Positions 41,512-50,856 of a stretch of DNA of 64,000 bases are shown piece after piece; within the stretch, counting starts at the first letter, position 1; the number at the start of each line of letters is the position of its first letter. A model generated the notes under the pieces. It saw nothing but the letters and a program-made list of their open reading frames with translations, was not told where the DNA came from and did not search any database. The stretch is from Meandrina meandrites (taxonomy: Eukaryota > Cnidaria > Anthozoa > Scleractinia > Meandrinidae), in assembly GCA_963693305.1 (NCBI GenBank), contig OY855903.1, forward strand, positions 29,089,598 to 29,153,597, written 5' to 3'. A program made the position numbers and the translations under genes.

Positions 41512-44500
41512 ATGTGATATTCAATTGGTTCGGTGTGTATTCCGTCGGGCAGCACCCATCGTTTGTCATAGTATGCACTCAACCCCAGCTTCTCCTGCTC
41601 GTAAGTTACTATATTCCCATCCCGCATCCGAAACCCTCTGTTTGTTGCCATATCCTTGCTTCCTTCCAGCGCTGTCTTGAAACGCTGCCAGTTTATATTG
41701 TTTTGCTTCTTTGACATTCCCTTTGTACTGAACTTCTTTTTTTTCCCCCGATCGTCTATATAGTAGCATTTGGAGCAGAGCGCAATCATCCGATCCCCCT
41801 CACACTGCATCTTAAACAGACCAGGTGTTCGACCGCTCCACTTGTCCCATGCCAGCCAATTCTTTTTTTGTGCCTCGAATTCTTCTTTCAGCTCTGGTCG
41901 CACAATGTCCTCGAGTTTCTTACCGGAGATGGCCAAGTAGTTACTGTCTGTGTCCATCTGTATCAGCTCGAAATCTTTTCTGTCAAAATATCTGTCAAGG
42001 AAGTCGTAATAGAATTCCAGCATCCTTAACTTTGCCAGCTGATAGACAGCGATTCCTATCTGAAACGGTCTTCTTATTGTGATCCGTGGCTTCCGACTTT
42101 CCAACTCATACGCCTCCCCAATCTCATCAAGATCTGAGAAATACGCGCTTCGCAAGGCTCTGTCGACTACCTTCTCATCTTTGGTGTAAATGACGTTTGT
42201 TTGCCGCTCCAAGGCTTCGATGAGCTTTCCGTACCCACTGTTTCCCAACAGTTTGAATACCTCAGCCAGCAGTGCTTTGCTTTTTTCCACATCTCCTGTC
42301 CGGCGAGCCTCCGTGACTTGTTCCACGAACCAGGGAAAGATCTTTGCCGGTTGGTAGTCAATTGTACGATAAACCCTTTTGATAACTGCACCGTGATTCA
42401 CATACCAGAGTAGTAGAGGGGCGTACACAAGTATCCTCTTTGCTGACAACGTTCCCATGAGTTTGTTATCTTCTCCGCGTTTTCTTCCTGTATCGCGCAA
42501 GTATTTAAGCATATGCTCAGGGACAGCTTTAGCCGGCACCACTTTGTTGTGGAAGAACGGACACATTTCCTCAAACTTTTGGTGTAAGTGATTTGGAATC
42601 TCAATATCTATTTCTGCATATCCGAACCAGCTTCCTTCTTTGAGTCTGTGCGTTAGTACTGGAGCCCCATCTGTTTGGTACTCGCCTGTGTAGTGAACGA
42701 CCTTTTCCTTTCCACAAGGCATTTCTCTTAGCATGGTTGAGAGATACAGGGCGTTGGCATCGTATCCGAGGATGTTTTTGCAAAGTTTTGGTATACCCTG
42801 GGGGGTGTGGGGTGAAACCCCACCTGCTATTTGATGCGACCTTATTCTTGTTTTTCCGACTTCGTGGTATCTTGTGAAAACGAGGCTCGGCCCTCCAACA
42901 ACTGCTGCTTTCAACATATCATATGCTTCTTTGCTTGGGCTGTAAAGAACCGCGTTGCGTTCAATAGCTCCCCTTAGAAGGTAGTGTAAGCTCACACCTG
43001 GGAAGCTGACTGCGTCTTTCATTATATCGATTCCCTTCTCAGTGTAGAAGTTTTTCATTTTTTGTAGTGCCTCAAGTCCGGGTGCCACATCGAGATTATT
43101 GTAGTAACGCACCCAGTCTCTGATGGTTTTCATTCCCTCTTCTCGAAACGTCTTTTTGCTGGCTTTCCATTCTGACAGTTTCAGTACAAAGTCTCCTTTC
43201 AACTTTGAATACCAATCCGGGTAATCCGGTAATCCTGGGTAATCCAGCTTTTCTGGTCTGTCAAACCACTCGTATGGGAACCATGATTTCGTTGTCTTGC
43301 AGTCGTATGCCTTTACCCATTTCTCGTAGCTGGTTCCTGGGCCCAAGTAGTTGATTATATCAAGGAAACGGAAACCTGAAGTTAGCAAGAACATGATTTT
43401 GTTTCCGTGCTTTGCTACTCTGACTTTGTTGGTTGTGTCCGCAAGGCGCTCTGCGAAGTAGTTTTTGATCAGATTCAGATCGTAAGTCCCAGAGTTGAAT
43501 CCCAGTACTGGGACCTGATCACACCATTCTTCTATCTTTTTCCTCTGGTCTTTTGGTAGCAGGTTTACGTCTGCCGGCATAAATTCATCTCTTACTTGTT
43601 TCCTTATGTTTTTTCCGCGTCTCTCCAGCTCTTCCATAAACTTGCGGGTCAGCTCTGCGGGATCTTTTTCACAGATGTGAGTTGGCTCTCTTTCAAAGGT
43701 GTCACCGATGCTCACCGAGATTGGTATGTGTGCGTTCTCGATTGTTAGGTTGTCTGTCGGTTCCTTTCGCTTATTTTTGTCTCCGTACGCCTCAAAATCG
43801 TACAAAATAGCGTTCGGATAACTTTTTGTTTTTGCTTCCGGTAGTTGTTCAATATATTTGTCTCCGACTTCGCATGCCCAACACTCTATTACCCTGTATC
43901 CTGCCTTTCTGAGATAAGCTGTGCGCCTCATTGTTGCTTGGAAGAGATCTTCTCTTGTTCTGTCGCCACGTTCAATTATTTTATCCCGATCAGGGTAACA
44001 TTTAGGACAACCGTGCCAGTAGCAGCCGTGATACTGAAAAACTAACTTTCTCTTATGGTTGTAACCATCAACTGGTCTTTTCCCTATCCAACGCTCTCCT
44101 CCGTGGCCTGACATTGCGTGGTGAATGGTCATATTCCAATGCTTTGCTGCGTACTCTAGCCACTGAATTGATTCTTTTGACGCGTTATGTTTTGGATAAA
44201 ATGCTTTCTCGTAAGCTGTCTGTGGCGCTTCCACCTTTTCACCTGGGCAATCTATTACAGTTTTTCCTTGGGCACATCTATCTGCATGACGTTGAAGATG
44301 GCAAGATTTTGTGAATCTTGCGTGGCAATGGGTGCATGCATAAATTTTCGCCAACTTTGTAATGTCTTTTATCAAAAATGAATGCTCTCCAAAAATACCG
44401 ATTGTCATAACGTTTTTAAACTGTGACGCCGGATTTCTTGTAAGATGCCATACGACTTCTTTATCATCTACACGCTCTGGTATATAAACTCTGATACCTA

Positions 44501-45497
44501 GCCAATCTGAGAAAGCAGTACCCTTATTCAGATGCATTTCTACCTTTTCCAATTCATCCAGTGATGTTTTTACGCAGTTCGTCGGTGTATCGCGGAGTTT
44601 GAAGAAACTCTTGACCAGACCTTGCGCTGCTTTTGTGCTTCGATCTGGCCTTGCTCCTCTGTACACAGCGATACAACGCCATAGACACATGTTATCTCTA
44701 TAGGTGTCCAGTGTCACCATTCCATGTTTCCCGCGCAGCCAGTCAGGTAATGGGCCTGTCCCCATCAGTGGTTGCCGGTCGAGCACAACTTTTACATCAA
44801 CAGCATAGTAGTGGTCGAAGACCCATTTTGTGTCTGGTCTTTCGATTCTTTCTACTTCCAGACGTTCAGACTCCCTTTCCCTCAGCCATTTTTCCGCGTC
44901 TTTTAGCTTGTTTATCCATCGGGAGCCTTTTTCATTTTGGTAGAAGGTAAGAAAGGTTCCGTCTTCAATGTTGCGCAAATTAAATGCAAAAACGTACCTT
45001 ATGTAAAATGATGTTCTTACGTCCTTTCTTATTTTTTCCATGAATTTTGATGTTTGGTCTCTTTCCAGATTCTTTTTGAAGCGCCACCGAATATAACCCC
45101 TACCTTTTATCTTTTCTACACCCTCAGCTGTTTCGTCCTTGTACTTATCCTCAACCTCATTCTGGTAGTCTGCCACATTTCTTATGTTTTGCGGGTGGAT
45201 GGGATCAAACTCCCTCAGAAGTTTAAACTGTCTAATTATTTTTTGTCTTTTGTTCCTTTTTCTTGGAGGTGCTATTGGTTGGAAAGGTTTTGGTTTTAAA
45301 GGTGGTTTTAATCGCTTCTTTGTTTCTTCTGGGATTGGTTCTTCCAGCGCATTCCTTATTATCTTTTTAACAGCAGGGACGTTTTCTGGAAGTAATTGCG
45401 ATAAATAGCGCAACACTTCCGGGTCTATTCTCGCAAGTTCTTGTTCAAGAGATTCGAGGTCGACATCTTCGAGAGATTCGAAGTCTATTTCGTCCAT
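41508..45497 (-). CDS. Protein-primed family B DNA polymerase (1329 aa)
   Basis: The exonuclease motifs are ILYDFEAYGD (Asp567, Glu569), GFNSGTYD (about 667-673) and YNNLD (799-803). The polymerase motifs are GYDANALYLS (motif A, 911-920), LLGNSGYG (motif B, 1083-1090), QMDTDSN (motif C, 1180-1186) and FSTKG (about 1256-1260). The N-terminal half carries a DNMCLWRCIAVYRG segment like an OTU-type Cys site (268-281), a C2H2 finger (CTHC...H..H, 388-405) and an FQYHGCYWHGC...YRVIECWACEV region (487-543) like an endonuclease fold. This layout is typical of full-length Polinton polymerases, which replicate the linear genome from a protein primer. A palindromic repeat adds residues about 890-904 just before motif A. 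The right terminal repeat's TATAAAA lies about 60 bp upstream. Frame intact. Confidence 0.95.
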   Translation of the reverse strand: MDEIDFESLEDVDLESLEQELARIDPEVLRYLSQLLPENVPAVKKIIRNALEEPIPEETKKRLKPPLKPKPFQPIAPPRKRNKRQKIIRQFKLLREFDPIHPQNIRNVADYQNEVEDKYKDETAEGVEKIKGRGYIRWRFKKNLERDQTSKFMEKIRKDVRTSFYIRYVFAFNLRNIEDGTFLTFYQNEKGSRWINKLKDAEKWLRERESERLEVERIERPDTKWVFDHYYAVDVKVVLDRQPLMGTGPLPDWLRGKHGMVTLDTYRDNMCLWRCIAVYRGARPDRSTKAAQGLVKSFFKLRDTPTNCVKTSLDELEKVEMHLNKGTAFSDWLGIRVYIPERVDDKEVVWHLTRNPASQFKNVMTIGIFGEHSFLIKDITKLAKIYACTHCHARFTKSCHLQRHADRCAQGKTVIDCPGEKVEAPQTAYEKAFYPKHNASKESIQWLEYAAKHWNMTIHHAMSGHGGERWIGKRPVDGYNHKRKLVFQYHGCYWHGCPKCYPDRDKIIERGDRTREDLFQATMRRTAYLRKAGYRVIECWACEVGDKYIEQLPEAKTKSYPNAILYDFEAYGDKNKRKEPTDNLTIENAHIPISVSIGDTFEREPTHICEKDPAELTRKFMEELERRGKNIRKQVRDEFMPADVNLLPKDQRKKIEEWCDQVPVLGFNSGTYDLNLIKNYFAERLADTTNKVRVAKHGNKIMFLLTSGFRFLDIINYLGPGTSYEKWVKAYDCKTTKSWFPYEWFDRPEKLDYPGLPDYPDWYSKLKGDFVLKLSEWKASKKTFREEGMKTIRDWVRYYNNLDVAPGLEALQKMKNFYTEKGIDIMKDAVSFPGVSLHYLLRGAIERNAVLYSPSKEAYDMLKAAVVGGPSLVFTRYHEVGKTRIRSHQIAGGVSPHTPQGIPKLCKNILGYDANALYLSTMLREMPCGKEKVVHYTGEYQTDGAPVLTHRLKEGSWFGYAEIDIEIPNHLHQKFEEMCPFFHNKVVPAKAVPEHMLKYLRDTGRKRGEDNKLMGTLSAKRILVYAPLLLWYVNHGAVIKRVYRTIDYQPAKIFPWFVEQVTEARRTGDVEKSKALLAEVFKLLGNSGYGKLIEALERQTNVIYTKDEKVVDRALRSAYFSDLDEIGEAYELESRKPRITIRRPFQIGIAVYQLAKLRMLEFYYDFLDRYFDRKDFELIQMDTDSNYLAISGKKLEDIVRPELKEEFEAQKKNWLAWDKWSGRTPGLFKMQCEGDRMIALCSKCYYIDDRGKKKKFSTKGMSKKQNNINWQRFKTALEGSKDMATNRGFRMRDGNIVTYEQEKLGLSAYYDKRWVLPDGIHTEPIEYHI

Positions 45498-45557
45498 TGT
45501 ATATTATGTAGAAAAAATATTTTTTAATAATTAATTATTATAACCTGATTGAAAAAC

Positions 45558-45853
45558 TTTTATACTGCACGGTGTCAATTCTCTAATTGCTTGTCCCCGC
45601 CTGGGGTTTCACTCCCTTTTCATTTCCTTTCACTCCCTTTCTTTTCCTTAGTAGTATAGCCGGGGTCAAATTAATACTACTTGGGTAAACCTAAATTTTT
45701 AACCTCTTTACGGGACTATAGTCAGGGATCAAAGCCGAACCTGCGAGCAATGCGAGCATGGTTTGGCTTTGGTCCCTGACTACTAGTCTCGTGAAGAGGT
45801 TAAAAATTTAGGTGCACCCCAAGTGGCATTAATTTGACACCGGCTATACTACT
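45558..45853 (-). repeat. Right terminal inverted repeat with nested 204-bp palindrome
   Basis: Mirror of 29,784-30,079 with two base differences that I could find (GGGG/GGTG near the tip and ATACC/ATGCC), with the nested near-palindrome at 45,650-45,853. The inner end again gives TATAAAA pointing into the element, towards PolB. Confidence 0.95.
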
Positions 45854-45859
45854 CGTATA

Positions 45860-46159
45860 GAGAGGAAAATTTTGCCGTAGCAGGAAAAATCTCGATTTTT
45901 GAAAACACGGCTCGAAGAGGATTGCCCAAAAGTACGCAAAGGAGGGTCGAAGAAATTATATATGCAGAAAAAAATGGCCGTCGCATATTGTGATCACAGG
46001 AAACATCTTTTGCTTTAATGAATGAAATTAAAATGATACCGAAAATGACATGGAGAGTATTACAGGCGTATCATCCAGGGAAGCAGAGTTTTAATCAGCT
46101 ACTGAACATCGTGAAAAAAGTGGAAATCGTTTGAATCGTACGGGACACTGTCTTGCAAT
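45860..46159. other. Right flank of the provirus, nothing recognised
   Basis: Starts directly after the target duplication. No coding exon is seen. Confidence 0.35.
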
Positions 46160-46163
46160 TTAA

Positions 46164-46534
46164 AGGGACAGTTTCACGGTTCGGCGCATGTCCATATTAT
46201 ATATTCGCCTGTGCACGCTTTATTGCAAGGCCCGCTTTTTCATTGTTTATGAACCAGTCGGAAGCGAGTTGCCTGATTTCGCATGCAAATAGCCATAAAA
46301 TCATCAACCGTGGAATAAATCCTACGGGCCAAAACTAAATTCAACGGTCCACTAAGCTTGTAAAATCCACTAAAATCTTCTCACAATTTTGGTCATCCGT
46401 CATTTTGGTACGTCTAATCATAGTATGTGATTACTGAACTACATGTGAGTGGGGTTTACTAAGCGATAACATTGATAAAAAGCGAAAAAAGTATTTTGAT
46501 TTATGGACATGCGCCAAACCGTGAAACTGTCCCT
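46164..46534. mobile_element. TTAA-flanked miniature transposon, 371 bp
   Basis: TTAA at 46,160-46,163 and 46,535-46,538 bracket terminal inverted repeats of about 30 bp beginning AGGGACAGTTTCACGGTT and continuing with GGCGCATGTCCAT. No coding capacity. The TTAA target suggests mobilisation by a piggyBac-type transposase. Confidence 0.78.
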
Positions 46535-46538
46535 TTAA

Positions 46539-47723
46539 GGTAATTCATTTCACACAATGACGATATTCCTTCCAAATTGTCAGTATTTGACGCAAAGAAT
46601 GGGTTGAATAAGGATCAAACTTGTTTTTATCAATTCTTTGAATATACCATATTCTGTTATTCGCAAAAATTTTATGCTATTTGGCGAGGAAATCATCTGA
46701 AATCATTGTAAACTCATTTTGAATGTAAACCTTACGTGTACTCACCATGAATTAAAAGTTCACGTGTTCTGCCTGTATTTTTGAGGTTATTTCTGGTAAC
46801 CTATCAATCCTACCAATACTCAGAGGTACTTATTAACATAGACAGAAGCATATACCGCTAGTTTACATGTGTATGCGACAGATAGAATGGTGTCACACAA
46901 CTAGGAAATTCCGCAGCAAACAATGTTGTGACGTACTTCGCACAGTAAAATCGCCTAAAAGCCTACATTCTTTTGATTTTATAAGAATGTTGTTTTCAAG
47001 CCCAGGCTGGATATTCTTATTTTTCTGCCGATTTAACCTGAAAATACTCTTGTATTATTCTTAAATTAAATTATAGACTATCACGTTTCCGTTGTTAAAA
47101 ATGTATTCTTGCTTTTCATGTTACGTCATAAAATTCTGAAATCAAAATTCAATGGGCCAGCTAAACTTTCGATGTCACTAGGTGTAGGATAAATTAAAAA
47201 TATATCTTTTTACAAATTTTCAGCTTGGTTGTGCCCTTCGTTTTAAAAACAGAGCATTTTGAATATTTGAGTTCTCCGCCACATGTGATATCAAACTGAG
47301 TACCGTGACAAAGTTGTTTTGATTTAAAAAAGGCCTTTCCTTTCCATTTTTGCAGATTGAACATTCCCAATGTACTAAGTGCTGTTTATGTAAAAGTATA
47401 ATAGATCATGAGCCAAAAGTAGTCGCTATTAATAGCAAAATTAAGTTCCAGATGTTTTCTCTGACATCACGGCGGCCATGTTTGTGTCCCTCGGAAGGAC
47501 ACAAATATGGCGTATCCATACTGAGCTTTATAAATTTGGGTGGAAAGTTTCGGCAAATAACTCGCAAACGGTGCGCCGCACAGACCTGAGATTTGGACAA
47601 ATGGTTTATCTATTTATCTTCTATAATATCTGAAATCCATAGCTTCTGTCGTTGAATGGTTTCAATTTTATTTTTTTATTGCGTGACAGTGAAAACCACC
47701 AATTGAGGGTATCAATTAACGTA
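46539..47723. repeat. AT-rich region containing a dispersed repeat copy
   Basis: About 47,400-47,560 resembles the minus strand of 3,846-4,040, with its own small hairpin (TTTGTGTCC...GGACACAAA). The rest shows no gene. Confidence 0.4.
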
Positions 47724-48180
47724 GTAATAGTAGTAGTAGTAGTAGTAGTAGTAGCGGTGGCGGTGGCGGTGGCGGTGGCGGTGGCGGTGGCGGTGGCGGT
47801 GGCGGTGGCGGTGGCGGTGGCGGTGGCGGTGGCGGTGGCGGTGGCGGTGGCGGTGGCGGTAGCGATAGCGTTAGCGATAGCGGTAACGGTTGGTAGTGGT
47901 AGTGGTAGTGGTACTGGTAGTGGTAGTGGTAGCGGTAGCGCCCCTTCAGTAGCACGACTGATCAATTCAGGCTGGTGTGTGGCGGTGGCGGTGGCGGTGG
48001 CGGTGGCGGTGGCGGTGGCGGTGGCGGTGGCGGTGGCGGTGGCGGTGGCGGTGGCGGTGGCGGTGGCGGTGGCGGTGGCGGTGGCGGTGGCGGTGGCGGT
48101 GGCGGTGGCGATAGCGATAGCGGTAACGGTTGGTAGTGGTAGTGGTAGTGGTAGTGGTAGTGGTACTGGTGCTGGTAGCG
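47724..48180. repeat. (TAG)n and (GGTGGC)n minisatellite in two duplicated blocks
   Basis: A (TAG)n run leads into GGTGGC hexamers (about 47,754-47,860), then GATAGC and GGTAGT variants and a unique 43-bp tail containing CAGTAGCACGACTGATCAAT. The whole block is repeated once, with its tail at about 48,183. All frames through it are open for compositional reasons; the Val-Ala, Gly-Ser and poly-Pro peptides are not genes. Confidence 0.9.
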
Positions 48181-48189
48181 GTAGCGCCC

Positions 48190-48657
48190 CTTCAGTAGCA
48201 CGACTGATCAATTCAGGCTGGTGTGTTTCGAAGTCGCTGGAAAATCGCTAAAGTAACGCCACTACACAAGGGAGGGGACCTTGATGATGTATCCAATTTT
48301 CGTCCAATCTCGGTTCTACCTGCATGTGTTATCCAAGGTAATTGAACGGCACATCCATGATGCTCTGTATAACTACCTGACAGATAATAATTTGATCTAT
48401 CCTCGCCAATCTGGTTTTCGGAAACGCCATAGTACCGAGACGGCCCTGATACGGATTATTGACGAACTGTTGTGAAACTTAGATGATAATAAAGTTTGTG
48501 GTTTAATCCTTGTTGACTATTGTAAAGCATTTGACATGGTTGATCACGCCATTCTTCTCGACAAGCTGAATGCTTATGGTGTTGATGGATCGTCGCTAGC
48601 GTGGTTCAAGTCTTATCTATCCGATCGGCGTCAACTGGTGTCACTGGCAGGGACATG
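48190..48657 (+). pseudogene. Non-LTR reverse transcriptase fragment
   Basis: Conceptual peptides include SIQAGVFRSRWKIAKVTPLHKGGD, SNFRPISVLP, VIERHIHDALYNYL, IYPRQSGFRKRHSTETALI and DYCKAFDMVDHAILLDKLN (with the first catalytic Asp region) up to FKSYLSDRRQL. There is at least one frameshift after ISVLP and a stop after IIDELL. The fragment has no 3' half and joins transposase sequence directly. The duplicated 43-bp minisatellite tail is the same sequence that begins this fragment. Confidence 0.8.
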
Positions 48658-48659
48658 AC

Positions 48660-50187
48660 AACTCAGCATAATTAACCATTTCCTGTCTTCCTCTCCACCC
48701 TAAAGCACTTGCAGCTCGACTTCCGTTTACTTTACCCTTTCTTGCCAATTTCCACTCGTCCGACCCTTGCTCTAATAACTTTTCATCAATGTGTTCTCTA
48801 TTGCCATTACATTTAGGAAGTGTGACTAGCTTAGGATTGTTTGATAGGTCAACCTCTGGCAGACGAAGTAACTGTATTGCAAGTGGATCACTGGTACTGT
48901 TATTAGATTTGGGCGCCACATTGTTTCCATTCCTTTTTTTGATTTCTTTACCTTTCATAGCTGCCTTGCAGTCATTTTTCAAATGGCCATGCTCTCCACA
49001 CTTATAGCACTGCTGCTTTTTCAGCCATTCAGGGTCATGGGGAATATCCTTTTTGCCCTGATGCGCCCAATGTCCTTCATCTCCACATTTGTAACACTTG
49101 TCTGACGGTTTAACTAATGGTAAAAAAGTTGACCCTTTATCTGCTGTTCTTTCAAAGGTACGAAGGAGTTGACAAATTGCAGTTTGCTGTTCATCACACT
49201 TAGGATTTAAACAGTCAACAGCTAAGAATGTTACACATCTTCGTTTACTGAACTTGTCACACACTATCTTAAAAATCCCACTTTTTGAAGACTCGGTTTC
49301 ATTCACATGAAGCATGTTAACCTTCCTTAACAGTCTATTCCATTCCTGTTCAATGGTTTGATCATTCAAAAGGGCAGAGCGAGCATTCATGAGAGTTTCT
49401 TTCTTCCAATTTCCATTGAAGAAATGTTCATTTCTCAGCTTGAAGTTGAAAATTTTCAAGAATCGAATCAGATGTTCCTTATTTTGTTCTTCACGTAATA
49501 TGCTGACTAATCTTTGACCATATCCCATTAGCACAGAAGAGGATTTCACATTTATGTAGTCAAAGACCTGTTGCACTTGTCTGTACAGTTGTTGCACATC
49601 TTTTTGAGAATGGAATACATTAACTTCTTTATCGTTAACAGAACATGCCGCATACTTAAGGTCACCTTTAGTTTCAAATAGTTTCAATTGTGTTCCATTG
49701 TTGGTACTTTTTTTTCTTTTCAAAGGAACAGAGACGTAGTTGGGGGTTACCACTGCTGAGTAGGAACCAATGAACGATTCATTGTTTATGTCATGCTTCT
49801 CCGCTTTGACCAATAAATCAGTAGCCAAAGTTGAATTTCCTTCAAAGTATTGTTGCACGGTTGCTTCACCACCTGGTATTCTGCCTCTCTGTAGGCTAAA
49901 GTAGTTCTCAACGTCATCTTGGTTTGTTGTGCGTGGAACTACTTTGACATGTGGATGGTTCATACTGATGAATCTGACCAGTCCAACAAATCCACGAATA
50001 GAACGCATCAAATCTTTATATGTGTGTCTGGAGATAAATTGCTTCCAGTGTTCTTTTAAGGTGCCTGTTCGACTATTTACTGTGTGTTGTATGCATTCAA
50101 ACCATCTTTTGAAAAGGAGAAGCACTTAGAGAAGATGATGTATTCCGTTGGGATCAAGAAAAGTACTGTTCATGATTCTAAAATACC
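48660..50187 (-). pseudogene. P-element-like transposase C-terminal part with zinc knuckles and YqaJ-like start
   Basis: Read leftwards: YFRIMN and ECIQHTVNS segments, then TTNQDDVENYFSLQRGRIPGG, the block typical of P-element/THAP9 transposases near the C-terminal part of the catalytic fold. Two CCHC-type knuckles follow (CYKCGDEGHWAHQG and CYKCGEHGHLKNDC), a Lys-rich linker, and EQGSDEWKLARKGKVNGSRAASALG, which matches the opening of YqaJ-type viral recombinase/exonuclease domains. The frame is then cut by the reverse transcriptase fragment at about 48,659. A stop near 50,128 breaks the link to the right. Fusion of transposase, knuckles and YqaJ is not usual for classical P elements. Confidence 0.7.
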
Positions 50188-50191
50188 TTAA

Positions 50192-50852
50192 GGACGTTCG
50201 CGCTAATTGTTTATGCGCATCCTTACTGCGCACGTAATTCCTGTCGCAACGCTACGCCACGTCATGCATCGAGCGCGCGCACTGAGGAAACTTTCCAACC
50301 ACATATAGGGTGAGTAGCCGTTGCATTAACTTCGCTTGCAGTTTGCTATCTTAAATGGTCGGTGACCCCTCCTTTTTTCTTAACAGATCACTTTTGTTAA
50401 CGATTATCTACGTTTTGTGAGAAAATGAAAAAAAATCTATGGATTAAAAGGTTGATTTTATTTGCCCCACGCACGTTCGAATTCCGCTTTTTGATCTTTT
50501 CGTTTTGTCGTACAACGGGTTCAAATGCCTCTTCCAGGGCTAAGTTTTGCATAAAAGATGGCAACACTTAAAATTATTTACGCAACAGACGCACTTCTTC
50601 AAAATAACACCAAGATCGTTTGCCTCCGTTTTCTCATCATCGATAATTTAAACTATACAAACCTTGAAAGCCGTGCGAAATTACGTGCGCCAATTTTTCA
50701 AAATCAGGGTAGTTTTCTACAGACTTTATCTCTGAAACGAAGTCGGTGACCCCCACTTTTTTTTTGTATTTCTGACACAAGTAATTCATTATCCGTCCTA
50801 AGTAAAAATTTTAGAAAAATCTATCGACTAGAAAATTTTCGCGCGAACGTCC
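50192..50852. mobile_element. TTAA-flanked miniature transposon, 661 bp
   Basis: TTAA at 50,188-50,191 and 50,853-50,856. Terminal inverted repeats GGACGTTCGCGC / GCGCGAACGTCC. Carries TGCGCATCCTTACTGCGCA near the left end and GGTGACCCC blocks, like the element at 14,569. The P-element-like frame reads through on both sides if the insert and one TTAA are removed, which confirms insertion and target duplication. Confidence 0.85.
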
Positions 50853-50856
50853 TTAA

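Larger units (their letters stand above)
29784..45853. mobile_element. Complete Polinton/Maverick (adintovirus-like) provirus, 16.07 kb
   Basis: The element is bounded by 296-bp terminal inverted repeats starting AGTAGTATAGCC and flanked by CGTAT on both sides (29,779-29,783 and 45,854-45,858; CGTATA if the first A of the left end is counted as target). It encodes the full Polinton core: protein-primed PolB, integrase, packaging ATPase, adenain-type protease, major and minor capsid proteins, plus virion-type accessory genes. Two bases differ between the terminal repeats as far as I can align by eye, and nearly all frames are open, so the insertion looks young. Polintons are self-synthesising transposons or integrated viruses that replicate by protein priming and integrate by the retroviral-type integrase. 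Exceptions to full integrity are the protease frame, a stop after the phospholipase protein and a frame change at about 34,228. Confidence 0.95.

Noticed and set aside
47621..48251. Long open frames encoding Val-Ala, Gly-Ser, Thr-Ala or poly-Pro repeats
   Set aside because: They follow from the GGTGGC hexamer repeat, which has no stop codon in any frame; no unique protein sequence supports them.
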